A DNA stretch of 64,000 nt from Prorocentrum cordatum (taxonomy: Eukaryota; Sar; Dinophyceae; Prorocentrales; Prorocentraceae): NCBI GenBank assembly GCA_963575745.1, contig CAUYUJ010003447.1, positions 27,501-91,500 on the forward strand, written 5' to 3'. Below are positions 11,763-23,935 of this stretch, piece by piece. Below the pieces are notes generated by a model that was not told where the DNA came from, ran no database searches, and was given only the letters and a program-made list of their open reading frames with translations. A program made the position numbers and the translations under genes. How positions within the stretch are numbered: position 1 is the stretch's first letter; each line of letters begins with the position of its first letter.

Positions 11763-11997
11763 TCAAGCAGTGGCGAAGCGTCCTGGCTCGCCTGGAGCCC
11801 TACCAAACAATGTTCTGAGAACCTTTGGTGGTGTCCACGAGATGCTCTCAGAACATTTCTGGCGGAGTCTGTCTTGTGTTATCGCATCGGGTTTATGTTC
11901 TATAAGAACATTGGTTTGCTTATTAGAACATGTGTGGGTTCTAAGAACATTTCGTGGTAGGACTAAACGAATGCCGGGACGGTCGGTCCCTGCTCAA
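11763..11997 (+). mobile_element. family 1 element, copy b
   Basis: Full-length copy from TCAAGCAGTGGCGAAGCG to GGTCGGTCCCTGCTCAA. It lies against a TCC array on the left, and no target duplication is visible. Confidence 0.8.
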
Positions 11998-12935
11998 ACG
12001 TCGGGTCTGAAGATCACCGATCACTGGAGTCCGGGAGGCCCGCTGAATTCCGTCTTTCGCGTCGGTTAGCGTCGGGGAGTCAATGAGATATCGCCGATCC
12101 AGCGTCGGCCAGCGTCGATTATTATTGCGATTTAGCGTCGATCGGCGTCGATTCACAAGAGCCGATGAGATGGTATGGGAGGCGCCGACCGTGGAGGTGG
12201 ACTCGGGGCGCCCCCCCCCCCGCAAGGCTCATTCCGACTCCAATTCGATTCGATTCGATTTCGATGGTCTCCGATTCCGATTCGATTCGACGTGGGATAT
12301 TCCGATCTGTATTCCGCTCTCTCCATGAAGGCCCACCGGTCGGCCGAGTTCCGCCCGTTCGGCTTCTCCCGACTCGGCTGCCGAGTTCTGCGGATCCGAT
12401 TCGTTTTGATCGCCGACCCGACCCATCGATCCGATCCTGGGCTCTCCTATACTCCCGCGGCCGGGGAGGTGGGCGGGCCTCGGGGGGAGTCTGGCAGCCC
12501 GGGCCTTCAGGAGGGGGTGGGTCACTAAGTGGGAGTGGCCCTTTCGCGCCACTCGGAGCGGCTTCTGGTGGTGCGGGCCCAGGTGTCGCACCTTCAAGAG
12601 TGCCGAAGAATGGCCATCTCCGGACCCGGAGGCCTGTCTGGACTGCCGAGAACCTCGGCGGGAATTTGGGCGCCAAGGTTTTGGTGCTGTGTTTGCCGCC
12701 CTCCGGGAAGGTCAGGGGATGGGGCTCTCCGATCGCTGAACGCGGACAGGTAGCAGCGGCTCGCGCGCCCGGGTTCAGCCGCCCCGCGGTCCCCGTGCGC
12801 CGCGCACCAGGGGTGACTCTTGCCTAGAGTCGCACTTTGGGTGTAACCGAAGGGTGGAGGAGCCAGGAGAACGGAGTTAGGATGCAACTCCTGGGAGGTC
12901 AAATTCTGTTTTCGCCCTAGTCCGAAATCCGGCTT
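11998..12935. other. non-coding; GATTCG-rich degenerate repeat
   Basis: 12060-12420 is rich in CGATTCGATT and GCCGATCC words, with a comparable patch at 54370-54570. GCGCCGACCGTGGAGGTGGA near 12180 echoes 11478. No exon could be supported in either strand. Confidence 0.45.
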
Positions 12936-13015
12936 CATCCTGTTTAATCCCGCTTAATCCCGCTGAATGCCGCTTAATCCGGCTTAATCCCGTTTAATCC
13001 CGCTGAATCCGAGGC
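12936..13015. repeat. 10-bp minisatellite (TTAATCCCGC)
   Basis: About eight tandem copies of CGCTTAATCC / CGTTTAATCC with single-base variants. Confidence 0.85.
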
Positions 13016-13194
13016 CCACTCCAGCAGAACAGCTCCCAAATGGAGCTTAATCCTCCTTACTCTTTCCGACGAAGATCTCCCAGTAGTTGCCTCCTAAACG
13101 GAGGAGTGGCTACCGAATGGGAAGCGTCTGCAGGCTGACGAGCGCCATCGGGCTAGAGATGGTCGGCGGGACGGCGCATGCCCGGGGCGAGAAG

Positions 13195-13460
13195 GAAGCA
13201 TGGGGAGGAGGAGAGGGAGGAGGACGGAGAGGGAGGCGGGAGGAGGAGGAGGAGCGGGAAGGAGGAGGAGGAGGAGGAGGAGGAGGGATAAGGATAAGGA
13301 TGAACTGGAGGAGGAGGAGGAGGAGGAGGAGGAGGAGGAGGAGGAGGAGGTGTCTCGCGGAGACCATTGGGCCGCGCTCGAAAGGCTCGAAAGGAGGAGG
13401 AGGAGGAGGAGGAGGAGAAGAAGGAGGAGGAGAAGGAGGAGGAGGAGGAGGAGGAGGGTT
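13195..13460. repeat. (GGA)n arrays
   Basis: Two GGA blocks (13200-13350 and 13390-13458) separated by ~40 bp of unique sequence. Confidence 0.9.
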
Positions 13461-14265
13461 ACCAGCGGCGAGGTCCAGCACCGGCCAGGACCCCGACAGT
13501 CGAGCTCCACTCGAGACGTCACGTGCTGGAGGGCCACGCATTTCTTGCGCTCGGGAAGAACAGGGAGGGGGAGGGGGGGATATGGCCCACGGCTCAGGCG
13601 GGGCGGAGGGAACATCGACCCCCAGTCACCAATCGCGACGGGAGGTTTTTGGCAACTTTTGGCCTCCAGGGGCCTCCACCGGGCCCCAGGACCATCAAGA
13701 AAAAGAACTCGGGACGGGGATCGAATCCCCGGGAAGGGGCCGAGGCTTTTGGCAGGAGCAGCACGACCTCGGCTGCCTCTGGCAGATAGCGTTCTGCTCG
13801 GAGGGCTTCCAGGCGTTTCCCCCCCCTTCCTCCTCCCCTCCCTCCTCTTGGACGTGCCAGTGATGTCCGTAGCGTTCAATGTTTCCAGCCCAGGCTGCAG
13901 GTCTGGAGTCGTCAGTCACGGAGCCACAGCTGCCGCCATCAGCTGCCCAATCAATCAATCAATCTCAGAGGTCTCCTCGCCTCGGGTGCTCTCTTTCCAG
14001 CAGCCGTGCCTCGCCCACACGGGGCACCCGGGAGGTGCCCAGAGGGTCCCCAAGACGGCCGCCCGAGGGCCGAGCCGCGAACCTAAGAGAACCCCGACGG
14101 CGAGGAGCGCTCGGCCCGAGCGCAGCGACGGTGGGGGACTTGCCCAGAGGGGGAACTGGGGGAACAAAAGATAACACTAAAAGGTGAGCCCTACCCTCCC
14201 CCTCAGAAGCTCCCAAAAGGTGAACCGTTCACTTCACTTCGTGTGGTGAACAAAAGGTGACATGA
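13461..14265. other. non-coding; family 6 repeat and unique sequence
   Basis: 13630-13750 belongs to family 6 (CCTCCAGGGGCC...CCCCGGGAAGGGGCC). 14180-14265 has CCCTACCCTCCCCCTCAG, which resembles the hairpin at 63278. No exon is supported. Confidence 0.4.
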
Positions 14266-14422
14266 GCATAAAAACTCGGAAGTCCGCGCGGAGTTCTGGG
14301 ATACGCGTTGGGCCCCCCCCCTGGCGGCGCCTCCGGCGCCGCCCCTGGCGCGCTCCGCGCGCCAGGGAGGGGGGTCCAGCGCCGATCCGAGAAATCCGCG
14401 CGGATTTCAGAGTTTTTACGTT
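14266..14422. repeat. GC-rich foldback element, family 3 (best copy)
   Basis: Inverted arms: CATAAAAACTCGGAAGTCCG on the left against the reverse complement of CGGATTTCAGAGTTTTTACG on the right. Inside are GGCGGCGCCTCCGGCGCCGC and TGGCGCGCTCCGCGCGCCA, each itself palindromic. About 157 bp with no coding capacity. Confidence 0.8.
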
Positions 14423-15260
14423 TACGCCAGTTTTTGTTTCCCTAGGAACAGCGACCCCGAATCGCCCATTCGTCGCCCAGGGAGAAGGCTCGTCGAGGGG
14501 ACTCGCTCAAGGGGCGGGGAAGGTCGATCCCGATCGCCCATCCGTGGCCAATCGGGGCCTGGGCGACCCCATCCCGTTCGAGAACGCCCAGCGTGTGCTG
14601 TCCAGGGCCCGTCGCCGATCCATCGTCGACGCGTGGCCGACTCCGAGCCAGCGTGGAGGGCGGAGGAGGACGGTGATAAGGTTCGCAGGCAAATTCCCCC
14701 CCTTTCAGGTCCCCGAGCTTCTCTTCCAAAAGTCAGGCCGCCCAGGAGAGGAGGAGGTTTCTGGGATACGCACCCAGGGGAGCCCATTCTGCAGGCCTCA
14801 GAACAGATGGTGTCGGAGGATCACGCCGCATCGCCGATACATCGCCGATGCGGCGCGATATGGAGCCCGACTTTCTCCTCGCCGACATCGCCGATGCATC
14901 GCCGACGTCGCCGATGCATCGACGATGCGGTGCGATCCTCCGACCCCACCTACTCGGACCCCATCTGGGAAGCCTCTAAGTCCCCGAGTCCCACCGCAAA
15001 GTCGCTCAGAACAGGAAGGAAATTCGGGGGGCACACCTGGGGGGGCCCATCCAGACGCATCCCACCTCGAAAATATCCGGTCAAGTCGGAAAAACCGTGC
15101 AAAAAGGCGAGGACGGGCTGCGCTGTGACGGGGATCGGCTCAGGGGGCAGGGGGGAGCGCCTCGGGCCCAAAGCCCTGCTTTTGATCTCCGACAAGGCCC
15201 CGACAGCCCGCCCCTCCCAGGAACGTGCCGGTTCACGATGGGGGGGTCGAAAGCTGGGCG
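14423..15260. other. non-coding; 12-bp minisatellite patch
   Basis: 14820-14935 carries CATCGCCGATGCATCGCCG units on both strands. The rest is GC-rich sequence without a recognised feature. Confidence 0.5.
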
Positions 15261-15261
15261 A

Positions 15262-15420
15262 GGGCTGCTAAAGCCGTGGCTGCTAAAACGGCCCTCCCGG
15301 AAGGAAAAAACAGCTTCCCGGAAGGAGGCGCGGCACGCGAAACAGTCCACGGGCTTCTTCCCGGAAGGCCGAAGACAACTTCCCGGAGGTCGACTTTAGC
15401 AGCCACGGACGTAGCAGTCC
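15262..15420. repeat. inverted repeat (~60-bp imperfect arms)
   Basis: GGGCTGCTAAAGCCGTGGCT...CCCGGAAGG on the left pairs with CCTTCCGGG-type sequence and AGCAGCCACGGACGTAGCAG on the right. The internal motif TTCCCGGAAGG occurs four times. Confidence 0.7.
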
Positions 15421-15599
15421 TTGCCCGGCTTCCGAGGGGGGGCCCATCGCCGATCCACTGGCGATGCATCGCCGATGCCAGCCCGACGGTTCCCCCTTGG
15501 AGCCCGTCCCCCGCTGCCGTTCTCGCTCCGAGCAGGTCTTGGACGGTCCCCGGATCGTGCCCTCTCGGGATGGGGGGCTCGGCATCACACCCCCCCCGT

Positions 15600-16065
15600 C
15601 AGAGACGGAGGAAAAGGAGGAGGAAAAGGAGAAGGAGGAGGAATAGGAGGAGGAGGAGGAGGAGGAGGAGGAGGAGGAGGAGGAGGAGGAGGAGGAGGAA
15701 AAGGAGGAAGAGGAGGAGGAGGAGGAGGGAGCCCTTGCGGGCTCCTCGTCCTGTCCAGTATTTTCCGCCACTCCGTTTCCTATCGTGCACGCGCTAGTTG
15801 CGTTCCGAGTTTTCTTTTTCCCAGATCGCGGCCATCAGGACGCGACGGCCCACGCCAGCCATCTTGTGCCCAACGCAAAAGGGAGGAGGAGGAGGAGGAG
15901 GAGGAGGAGGAGGAGGAGGAGGAGGAGGGAGAGGAGAGGAGGCGGAGGAGGCGGAGGGAGGAGGAGGAGGAGGAGGCGGAGGATCAGGCGAAGGAGGAGG
16001 GGAGGAGGCGGAGGCGGAGGAGGAGGAGGAGGAGGAGGAGGAGGAGGAGGAGGAGGGGGCGGCGG
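15600..16065. repeat. (GGA)n arrays, two blocks
   Basis: 15604-15728 and 15880-16062 are GGA triplets. The 150 bp between them has no supported exon. Confidence 0.85.
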
Positions 16066-16223
16066 CGACGGCGCGGCGAGGTCGCCAACGTCATGAGCTT
16101 CTACCCGCCGCAGGCCGCGGACAGCTGCAGGCCGCGCGCGGCCGGCCGCGGGGGCCCGCCCGTCCAGCGGGGCGCCCTGCCCGGATCTGTCAAGCAGTGG
16201 CGAAGCGCCCTGGCTCGCCTATA

Positions 16224-17354
<1,131 letters not shown>

Positions 17355-17521
17355 TAGCCCTACCAAACAATGTTCTAAGAACCGTTTGGGGGTTCCACGA
17401 CATGTTCTTAGAGCAGTTCTGGCGGAGTCTGTCGTGTTTTATTATCACATGACATTCTTGGGTTCTGAGACCACTTCGCGGTAGGACTATAGGAATGCCG
17501 GGACGGTCGCTCCCCGCTCAG

Positions 17522-18751
17522 ATTTGGGCTGCGGCCACGTGCGCAGCCTGCGTCGGGGGCGGCGTCGGGGGCCAGGTCTGACACTGCTCCCTGTCCCAGG
17601 GGCAGCTCGAGGCGTCCCGAGCGTTCGAGGCTTGAGGTTCTCGGGAGTTTTCGTCGGTTCTCGGCGGTCGTCCAGCCTCGGGGCGCCTTCCAGCAGCTGC
17701 GCCTCGCCGAGAGCGTTCCGGAGGTACCCAGGTCGTCCCAGGGGCCGCCAGGATCTTAATTTAAGAACGTGGTGTTTGTTCTTATTTTGTTTTAGTATAT
17801 CATGCTGGTTTAGGATGGTTTTGCCATATTTGATCTTTTTCATGTTTTGTAACTATCGAAATACTGCGCGCGACGACGTTCGACGCTCTTTGCGAGGATC
17901 TCGAGAATTCTCCAGGGGCCAGCGGGCTACCCACGATTTCTCGGGCTGCAGCCAAGGAGATAGCTGCCCGACACGCGCAGCACTCTACAGAGCAAGCCTT
18001 CCTGGCCGCTAGTTTAAGTCAGTTGGGGCCACCTGCTGGCCCCTGAAGAATTTTCTTGTTTTGTTTAAAAAAGGAAGAAAATCATAGCATTGAGCGTGGA
18101 ACGGCCTCGCGTGCAACAATCGGTAAGGACCGAAAGATGCCACTTGATAGCAATAGAATTATGAGCTCGAGCATCGATCGGATCGGCGGCGCGTCGCCGA
18201 ATCTCGGGCCGACGAGATCGGTAGGAGGGTTGGAGGAAGGGGGGGGAGCAGGGCAGTGATGCGATTGCGAGAAGAAGGCGCGTTGCACGCGAGGTGGATG
18301 AGGATTTCACATGCACTGGCATTCACGCGAATGCTGGTATATGTGTTCTCCGAAGGGCTTCCACAAAGGCTGGGGAAACACATGGCCCAATAGCGCGGCA
18401 CATCCTAAAGGCAGGGGGCGGCGGTGATTCGCCGTGGGCGCATTCGATCATCACAGTGCGATTACCACGGACCTCGCACCCATCATCTTAGCTCCATTCC
18501 TCCATCCCACCATCCCGTCCACGCTGCACTCATATTTCCAGGCGGCTGTGGCAGCCATGGGCAAATCTGCTCTCTGGCTCGGGCGCTGGCAACGTCGGCA
18601 GGCTGGCTAATTATGAAATGCATCGTGTGCGTGCGTGCAACGTGCGTTGGCGTGCTGTCAGTTGCAGTTATATGATATAAATTTATATATACACATGTAT
18701 ACACATATACATATAAATGTAAATATATACAGCGCCGCGTGCACGGTGTGT
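17522..18751. other. non-coding spacer
   Basis: Unique sequence downstream of the methyltransferase-like gene (which ends at 18752 on the minus strand). It includes an AT-rich patch at 17750-17850 and a TA/CA-rich patch at 18675-18735. No exon is supported. Confidence 0.5.
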
Positions 18752-19111
18752 CTAGCGCGTCTGCGCTATGAACTCTGCGACAGCTTCGCAAAACGCCGGT
18801 GGGTATTCTTTGGATGCGGCCGGATCTTTGGTCTTATTGACCCAAGCTCTGGTCTTCCATCCTGCGATGGCAGCCTTTCCATCTGCGCCGGCCCGAGAAC
18901 GGTTTGAAACACGTGGGCCTAACGTCGTTAGAGGGGCGTGGGAGCCCGACGCAGACAGAGAACGCGCTGCGTCCCTCTTGGTAGCACCTATGTGCATACG
19001 TGCAGCAGAGAGAGAGTGAGTGGTAAACATAGCCAGCGGCTTTAAACTTGTCCAGCCGAATACTGCGAGGTACGTTGTCAGTTTGCCAGCGTTAATCATG
19101 TTCAGGCTGGC
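18752..19111 (-). CDS. SAM-methyltransferase-like protein, exon 4 (C-terminal)
   Basis: Terminal exon of the four-exon gene that starts at 24459. It follows an acceptor GGCAG and is open for 119 codons to TAG. It encodes LTTYLAVFGWTSLKPLAMFT near its start, the aromatic, gly- and pro-containing block that follows the ENP segment in this protein family as I know it from dinoflagellate proteomes. It ends with KEYPPAFCEAVAEF, the family's usual C-terminal tail. Residues ~192-310 of the model. Joining exon 3 (ending ...SIK) to this exon keeps phase 0. An extra small intron inside this stretch is possible but not needed, because the frame is open throughout. Confidence 0.65.
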   Translation of the reverse strand, partial: ASLNMINAGKLTTYLAVFGWTSLKPLAMFTTHSLSAARMHIGATKRDAARSLSASGSHAPLTTLGPRVSNRSRAGADGKAAIAGWKTRAWVNKTKDPAASKEYPPAFCEAVAEFIAQTR

Positions 19112-19382
19112 CTGCCAGGAGCGGCTGCGAACGGGCGGCGTCGACGGGGGCGGGCAAGATGGGAGATCGGGCCAAGGCGCTGCGCAGAAGGAACGGGCGG
19201 AGAGGGGCAGGGGGAGAGATGAGAGAGCAATAGGGAGAGAGATAGAGTGAGAGAGAACAATAGAGATGGGGAGCCGACATTGCCAGAATGACAGAGTACG
19301 ACGTCAAGGGGGCATCTGGGGCGGGCGGGGCGCCGATGCGTGAAAGGGGGCGACGCGAAACATTGCGGCATCTCCCAGCCAT

Positions 19383-19426
19383 GATACCGATGGGGGACAC
19401 ATGTACATGCGCCCCCCATCGGTATC
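19383..19426. other. perfect hairpin, 14-bp arms
   Basis: GATACCGATGGGGG, a ~16-nt spacer containing the palindrome ACATGT, then CCCCCATCGGTATC. Function unknown. Confidence 0.8.
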
Positions 19427-19749
19427 ACGCTGAATGTCGGGCCCAGTTGGCGCAGCCACGGCGCCCGCGGCAAGCACTCGGCCAGGCGCGGCCGAAGGCG
19501 AAATCTCACCAGCCCTCTGGGCGCAGGTGGTTTAGGGCGTTTCCTTTTCCACCCCTCATTCTCCTCATCGGGGAGTGGTTTACCCCCCCCCCCTACGCCC
19601 CCTCCTTGGCCTGGGCGCTTTTACGAGGGCGCTGGCACCATTATGGCTCCAGTGTTGCGTCCATCCTGTTTGGTCCCTTGGGATTCGGCCCCAAAGTGAC
19701 CTCCTGGGGAGGGGGGAGGGGGTGCGCTAATTACTGCACCCCTCTCGTT

Positions 19750-19990
19750 TAATAGATCTCCTCCAAGGTGGCCCCAAGCAGCGACCAGGAGGTGCCCATT
19801 GAGAGGTTCCGAGGTGGCCCCAAGACGGCCCCAGAGGCCCCCAGGGGGGTCCCAAAAGGATCCCAAGCGGCCCCAAGAGGCCCACCCGAGACACCCGAGG
19901 CGCCGAAGAGCCCCCCCACGACCGCCCAGAGACCCCCAATGCGCCCCAAGACGCTCAACAGATACACCAGGAGGCCCCGAAGAGCATCCA
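19750..19990 (-). repeat. CTTGGGGCC-type minisatellite, minus orientation
   Basis: Plus strand reads GGCCCCAAGA and GGAGGCCCCGAAGAG repeatedly, so the G-run strand is minus, matching transcription of the surrounding intron. Confidence 0.75.
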
Positions 19991-20563
19991 GGAGACATCT
20001 GCCTCTTTTGCTCGCTCTCCTCCTCCCCCTCCTTCCTCCTCCTGTCTCATCTCATCCTCCTCCTCCTGTCTCATCTCATCCTCCTCCTCCCTCTCCGTCC
20101 CCTCCTCCTCCTCATCTCATTCGTCCTCCTTCTCCCTACTCCCTCATCCATCCATCCAACTTCCCCATTCGCCCCACTCTCTCCATCGCGCGGTTCGGCC
20201 GCCCCCCTCTTTGCCCCCGTGAATCCTTGATCGCCCCTCAACTCGCCTGGGCGTCGATTCTGGATGGGCTGGCGGGGATGCGCGAAGCGTCTAGAACTCC
20301 ATGGGGATGGGGCGGGCGGGGGCGAGGAGTTGAACGGGTAGATGACTCGCAGACAAGACAGGGAGCATTGTCGAGCAGCAGAGAAACGTGCATTTGGCAG
20401 TGCTCAGGGAAAGGTCGCCACCCAGTGCCCCGCCCCATTCGCGAGAATGCGGCGGGCCCGAACCAGCGCTGCAACGATTGGACTATCCTGCGCCACCCGC
20501 GCCCACCCTCAACAGGTAGCACACGTCGTCCGCCCCGTCCGATCGATCCTCCTCTTCGCTGGA

Positions 20564-20693
20564 GCAAAACTTGGCGACGTGCGCCCAGCAGCCGCGATGG
20601 CACGCTGGGACTTGCGATCTAACGCCGATAGCAAAACTTGGCGACGTGCGCCCAGCAGCCGCGATGGCACGCTGGGACTTGCGATCTAACGCC
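20564..20693. repeat. 67-bp tandem duplication
   Basis: GCAAAACTTGGCGACGTGCG...GCGATCTAACGCC occurs at 20564 and again at 20631, essentially identical, so the duplication is recent. Confidence 0.9.
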
Positions 20694-20846
20694 AAGCCCA
20701 TGGCCACATGTGTTTTTTTGAGGCCAGGCAGGCCGACTGATCTCTTAACTCTGCGCGTGCGCGGCCAAGATGGCCGAAAGGACCAGGCTGGTCCGAGGAG
20801 TGCACTCGCTCTGCTGCCACTCTGATGCTGGCGCCTTCGCGCGAGC

Positions 20847-21620
20847 TCAGCTGGCGCTCGCGTGGAGCCACGAGGTGCTCGAGTTGCCAGACTCACGCGA
20901 ACTCTCGTTCAGCTGCTGGTCCTGGGCAATCTTGATGGCCGACCTGGAACCCGCCTTGTACGCCTTCTCCACTGCATCCTCCATCAGTTTCGATGAAATC
21001 GTCTTGAACGCCTTCTTGGTGACAACGAGCCGTAACCCTGGGTCAAGCCCTCCTGCGCTCGTCTTCCCCGCAGTCTCAAGGTCGTCCAAGCGCTCCTTGT
21101 ACTCGCTGCCGTACTGCTTCTTGTAGTCGTCGTACTCCTTCTTGTAGCCGTACTGATCGTCGTACCAGTCGTTGGCGGAGCCGTTGCCCTTCTGCTTGTT
21201 GCCGTCGGTGGCGGAGTCGTGGCCCTCGCCGTCGCCGTCGCCGCCCTTCTGATCGCACGCGAGCGGGCCCGTCGGCCAGTCCACGACGACGGCGATCGCC
21301 GTCTTCTTGTTGACGACCCAGCCGTTATCAGGGAACTCATCGCCGACGTCTGGGTCCTCGTTGTAGAGCCACTGCCGCTCACCGCGCTTGGTCGCGAACA
21401 GCTTGATGGCTGTCTGGGCCTCCTCGTCGGTGAAGGCGCTGCGCAGGTGGGAGAACGTCTCGACCAACTCCTGCTTGATCTGCTTTGGGAGCGGGTTGAG
21501 CGGGTACTTGCCCTCCCCCGCCACTGGGAACCAGACTGGCACGAAGCAGCGCCAATCCGCCATCCAACACCACCTCATCACTTTGTTCGCGCCGTCGAGG
21601 GTGACCACTGGCTCTGCCAT
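20847..21620 (-). CDS. hypothetical 257-aa protein, nested in an intron
   Basis: Single open frame from ATG at 21620 to TGA at 20847, with strong third-position G/C preference. The N-terminal half is globular-looking and rich in tryptophan (VMRWCWMADWRCFVPVWFPV). The middle (about residues 130-185) is low-complexity, Gly/Asp/Asn then Tyr/Lys/Asp-rich (KKEYDDYKKQYGSEYKERLD). The C-terminal third is helical-looking and polar. No signal peptide or membrane segment. It lies on the same strand inside the large intron 3 of the methyltransferase-like gene, so it is a nested gene, an insertion, or an alternative exon. I recognise no family; the stop and start are clear, but unseen introns cannot be excluded. 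Confidence 0.6.
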   Translation of the reverse strand: MAEPVVTLDGANKVMRWCWMADWRCFVPVWFPVAGEGKYPLNPLPKQIKQELVETFSHLRSAFTDEEAQTAIKLFATKRGERQWLYNEDPDVGDEFPDNGWVVNKKTAIAVVVDWPTGPLACDQKGGDGDGEGHDSATDGNKQKGNGSANDWYDDQYGYKKEYDDYKKQYGSEYKERLDDLETAGKTSAGGLDPGLRLVVTKKAFKTISSKLMEDAVEKAYKAGSRSAIKIAQDQQLNESSRESGNSSTSWLHASAS

Positions 21621-22184
21621 CGCTCGTCTCGGCGCTGGCGGTGGCGGCGTAAGCGTCGGCGTGGGCGGAGGCAGCTAGAGCCGAACAACTTACGGCGGGA
21701 AATCGGTGAGAACGGCGGCATAATACTAGCCTGGGTCTACCTGGTTTCGTTTCTCTAGTCGGTGGCAGGGGGGCGAGTAGGCTGGGGGATCGATTTCGAT
21801 GTCGGTTGGCGATGAGGGCGGGTGATGAGGATGATGTGGTATGCCCCCAGCTGTCAGTGTTCTCTCAATGCGTTGTATTTTCTGCTCGTCGCCCCCCCCC
21901 CCCCTGGCGCTCCGCCGCCCCCCGCCCCCGAAAAAACAAAACAACTCTCAGCGCCCCAGGTGGCGGTGGAGCGGGGCCAACCGCGGAGGGGGGGGGCGAT
22001 TCTGTAAAGCAACCGGGGGCGCACAATAGCGTTCTCGTGGGGATGCGGGGGGGCGAGATAAGGAGAGAGACGGCAAGCGACGGAGAAAACGAGCGAACAA
22101 AGGCGGAATACGGACACCGAAACACGGCGGGTGATCGGACGAGCGAACGAGAGAGAGAGGGAGACCGATATAGGGAGAGGGAGG

Positions 22185-22186
<2 letters not shown>
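21621..22186. other. non-coding, upstream of the nested gene
   Basis: Contains C-runs, G-runs and GAGA-rich sequence. No promoter element can be named; dinoflagellate promoters lack a reliable TATA box. Confidence 0.4.
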
Positions 22187-22237
<51 letters not shown>

Positions 22238-22268
22238 ATATATATATAGAGAGAGAGAGAGAGAGAAG
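22187..22268. repeat. (GA)n-(TA)n compound microsatellite
   Basis: GA dinucleotides, a short TATATATATA core, then GA again. Confidence 0.9.
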
Positions 22269-22288
22269 CGGCAGTACGGGCGATTGGC

Positions 22289-22382
22289 CTTGATGGAGCT
22301 AACGTGCCACAAGATGGAACACGAAGGGTTCTCCAATATAACCTTGACGCCGCGAGCGTCAGCCAAAACCATCAACCGCGAC
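22289..22382 (-). CDS. SAM-methyltransferase-like protein, exon 3
   Basis: A 94-nt exon between acceptor CCCAG|G and donor AAG|GC. It encodes LMVLADARGVKVILENPSCS and continues ILWHVSSIK, model residues ~161-191. The VILENPS block matches the conserved (L/I)EQPSSS/ENPS segment of the dinoflagellate methyltransferase-like family, in the position where C5-methyltransferases have motif VI (ENV). Phase agrees on both sides: exon 2 supplies two bases of the first codon, and the exon ends in phase 0. Confidence 0.65.
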
Positions 22383-22793
22383 CTGGGTAGCCATCGGAGG
22401 GCGGGTTGGCGCGGGGCGGGCGATCGTCGATGCCAGTTCCGCCGATGTGGGGCGGGAGATGTGGACAGGTGGCGTTTGGGGCGAACGGGTGAAAGGGAGC
22501 GGCGGCGAAGGGGAGACACGCGCTGGCGGTGGAGGCAGGGGGGGTGATATTGCAGGGGCGGGGTTGACATTGCAGAATGGCGTGGCGGGGGGGGGGGGCG
22601 AGAGTCTACCATTCGCCGCGATCGACGCGTTGCCGAGGCGACCGATCGAGCAATAGCTGCCCTGCGTGGTCAAAACACTGCGTGAGGTCGCACTGCCTGA
22701 CATAACTAAGTCCGTCAACAATCGCTCGCCCGATCATCCACCCGACCCCTACAGCCAGGATTGTCGGTCGTGTATTAAGGCTGTGGCATTATC

Positions 22794-22990
22794 TCTGCCA
22801 CGAAATTCGCTTCGAGAACGTCCCTCCTGCTCTCGTCGCCGAGAATATTTGCGCCCCTGTCCCTCATCGTGTGGCCCATCGCAACGCCCACCCACGTGCT
22901 GCACTCGGGCTCGATCATGAGCGTGCCACCAGGCTTGATCTGCAGCACGCACATCGCACATGTGAGGAGCCCCTGCAGCGTACACACGTC
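22794..22990 (-). CDS. SAM-methyltransferase-like protein, exon 2
   Basis: A 197-nt exon between acceptor TGAG|GAC and a probable GA donor (GCAGA|GATAAT). It encodes DVCTLQGLLTCAMCVLQIKP, then GGTLMIEPECSTWVGVAMGH, then a polar stretch with LGDESRRDVLEANF. This is the family's central block: a (D/E)hCT..G start, a K-P-G-G turn, and a P-x-C-S motif, here EPECS, where C5-DNA methyltransferases have the catalytic PCQ loop. Codon use is typical of real exons in the window. The 3' boundary was chosen because it restores phase with exon 3. Confidence 0.65.
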
Positions 22991-23044
22991 CTCAGACACA
23001 TGCGATGTACGCCTGCACTAGGCCATCACATTTACAACGTCACT

Positions 23045-23222
23045 TGCGCCATACCTAATTGGACGCGACTTGGACGCGACTTGGACGCGTCCAAATCGCA
23101 TCCAAACCGACCTGGTCGCGATTTGGGCGCCACTTGGACGCGACTTGGACGCGTCCAAGTCGCATCCAAACCGACTTGGTCGCAATTTGGACGCGTCCAA
23201 ATTGCGTCCAAATCGCGCCAGC
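23045..23222. repeat. GGACGCGTCC palindromic minisatellite (intronic)
   Basis: TTGGACGCGACTTGGACGCG, then CCAAATCGCATCCAAACCGA and repeats of these units. GGACGCGTCC is self-complementary. Similar arrays lie at 27895-28065, 33340-33430, 36845-36895, 37510-37665, 43160-43245 and 46650-46690, in or next to the introns of minus-strand genes. Confidence 0.8.
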
Positions 23223-23344
23223 CCTATGGGTGCCATGCGGTCTGACGGTGTAGTCGCGTCCTTTTCCGCAACAGCAAATCTTCACTTTCGAGTGGATATA
23301 CTCCATCACCCCTCCCCTGGACCTGGACGGGGGCGGGCGCGAGC

Positions 23345-23935
23345 GGCCAGCTCGTTCAAGATGGCCCGAGATGGCTCCAAGAGGGCATCAGAGAGCCCAA
23401 GATGGCACCCCAAATCGCTCAATTCCCAACATAGCTAGCAAAAGAGACCCAGAGAAAGCAGCGATACGGATGAAGCTGCTTCCAGTGACCTCTCAGGCCC
23501 CCCCCGAGAAGCCAGCGTCTTTCAACGCAAACACATGGGTTGGCATTGTCGCAGTTTCGCTTCCGATGCACTGGTTGAGGTCTCAAGATGGCCCCGCGAG
23601 GGCCCCAGAGAGCCCCGAGAAGGGCACGAGGCGCCGCCCGAAACAACCCCAAGAGCGCCCAAGATCGCCCCGAGATGGCCCCAATATTTCGATGGCCCAG
23701 GAGGGGCGACGAAACTCTAAACCCCCCCCTCCTTTGATCGATGGTCCCCAAGATGGCCTCAGGAGGCGCTCAATAACTTCCAAGAGGGCCCCGCGAGAGC
23801 TCCAATAGAGCCCCCAGATCGAAGGCTCCGCGCGGGCTCCACTGCGCCCCAAAAGAGCTCCAAGAGGACCCCACGACGCTGCCTAGCTCCAATAAGGCAT
23901 CTGATGCTCAAAGATAGCCCTCAAAATGACCCAGC
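23345..23935 (-). repeat. CTTGGGGCC-type minisatellite, minus orientation
   Basis: Plus strand shows CAAGATGGCCCGAGATGGCT and AGAGCCCCAAGA-type units, so G runs are on the transcribed (minus) strand. Confidence 0.7.

Larger units (their letters stand above)
19112..22288 (-). other. intron 3 of the methyltransferase-like gene (3.2 kb), with a nested gene
   Basis: Donor AAG|GC and acceptor GGCAG|G. It holds a hairpin (19383-19426), a minisatellite (19750-19990), a 67-bp tandem duplication (20564-20693), a complete ORF on the same strand (20847-21620) and a GA/TA microsatellite (22187-22268). Confidence 0.5.
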
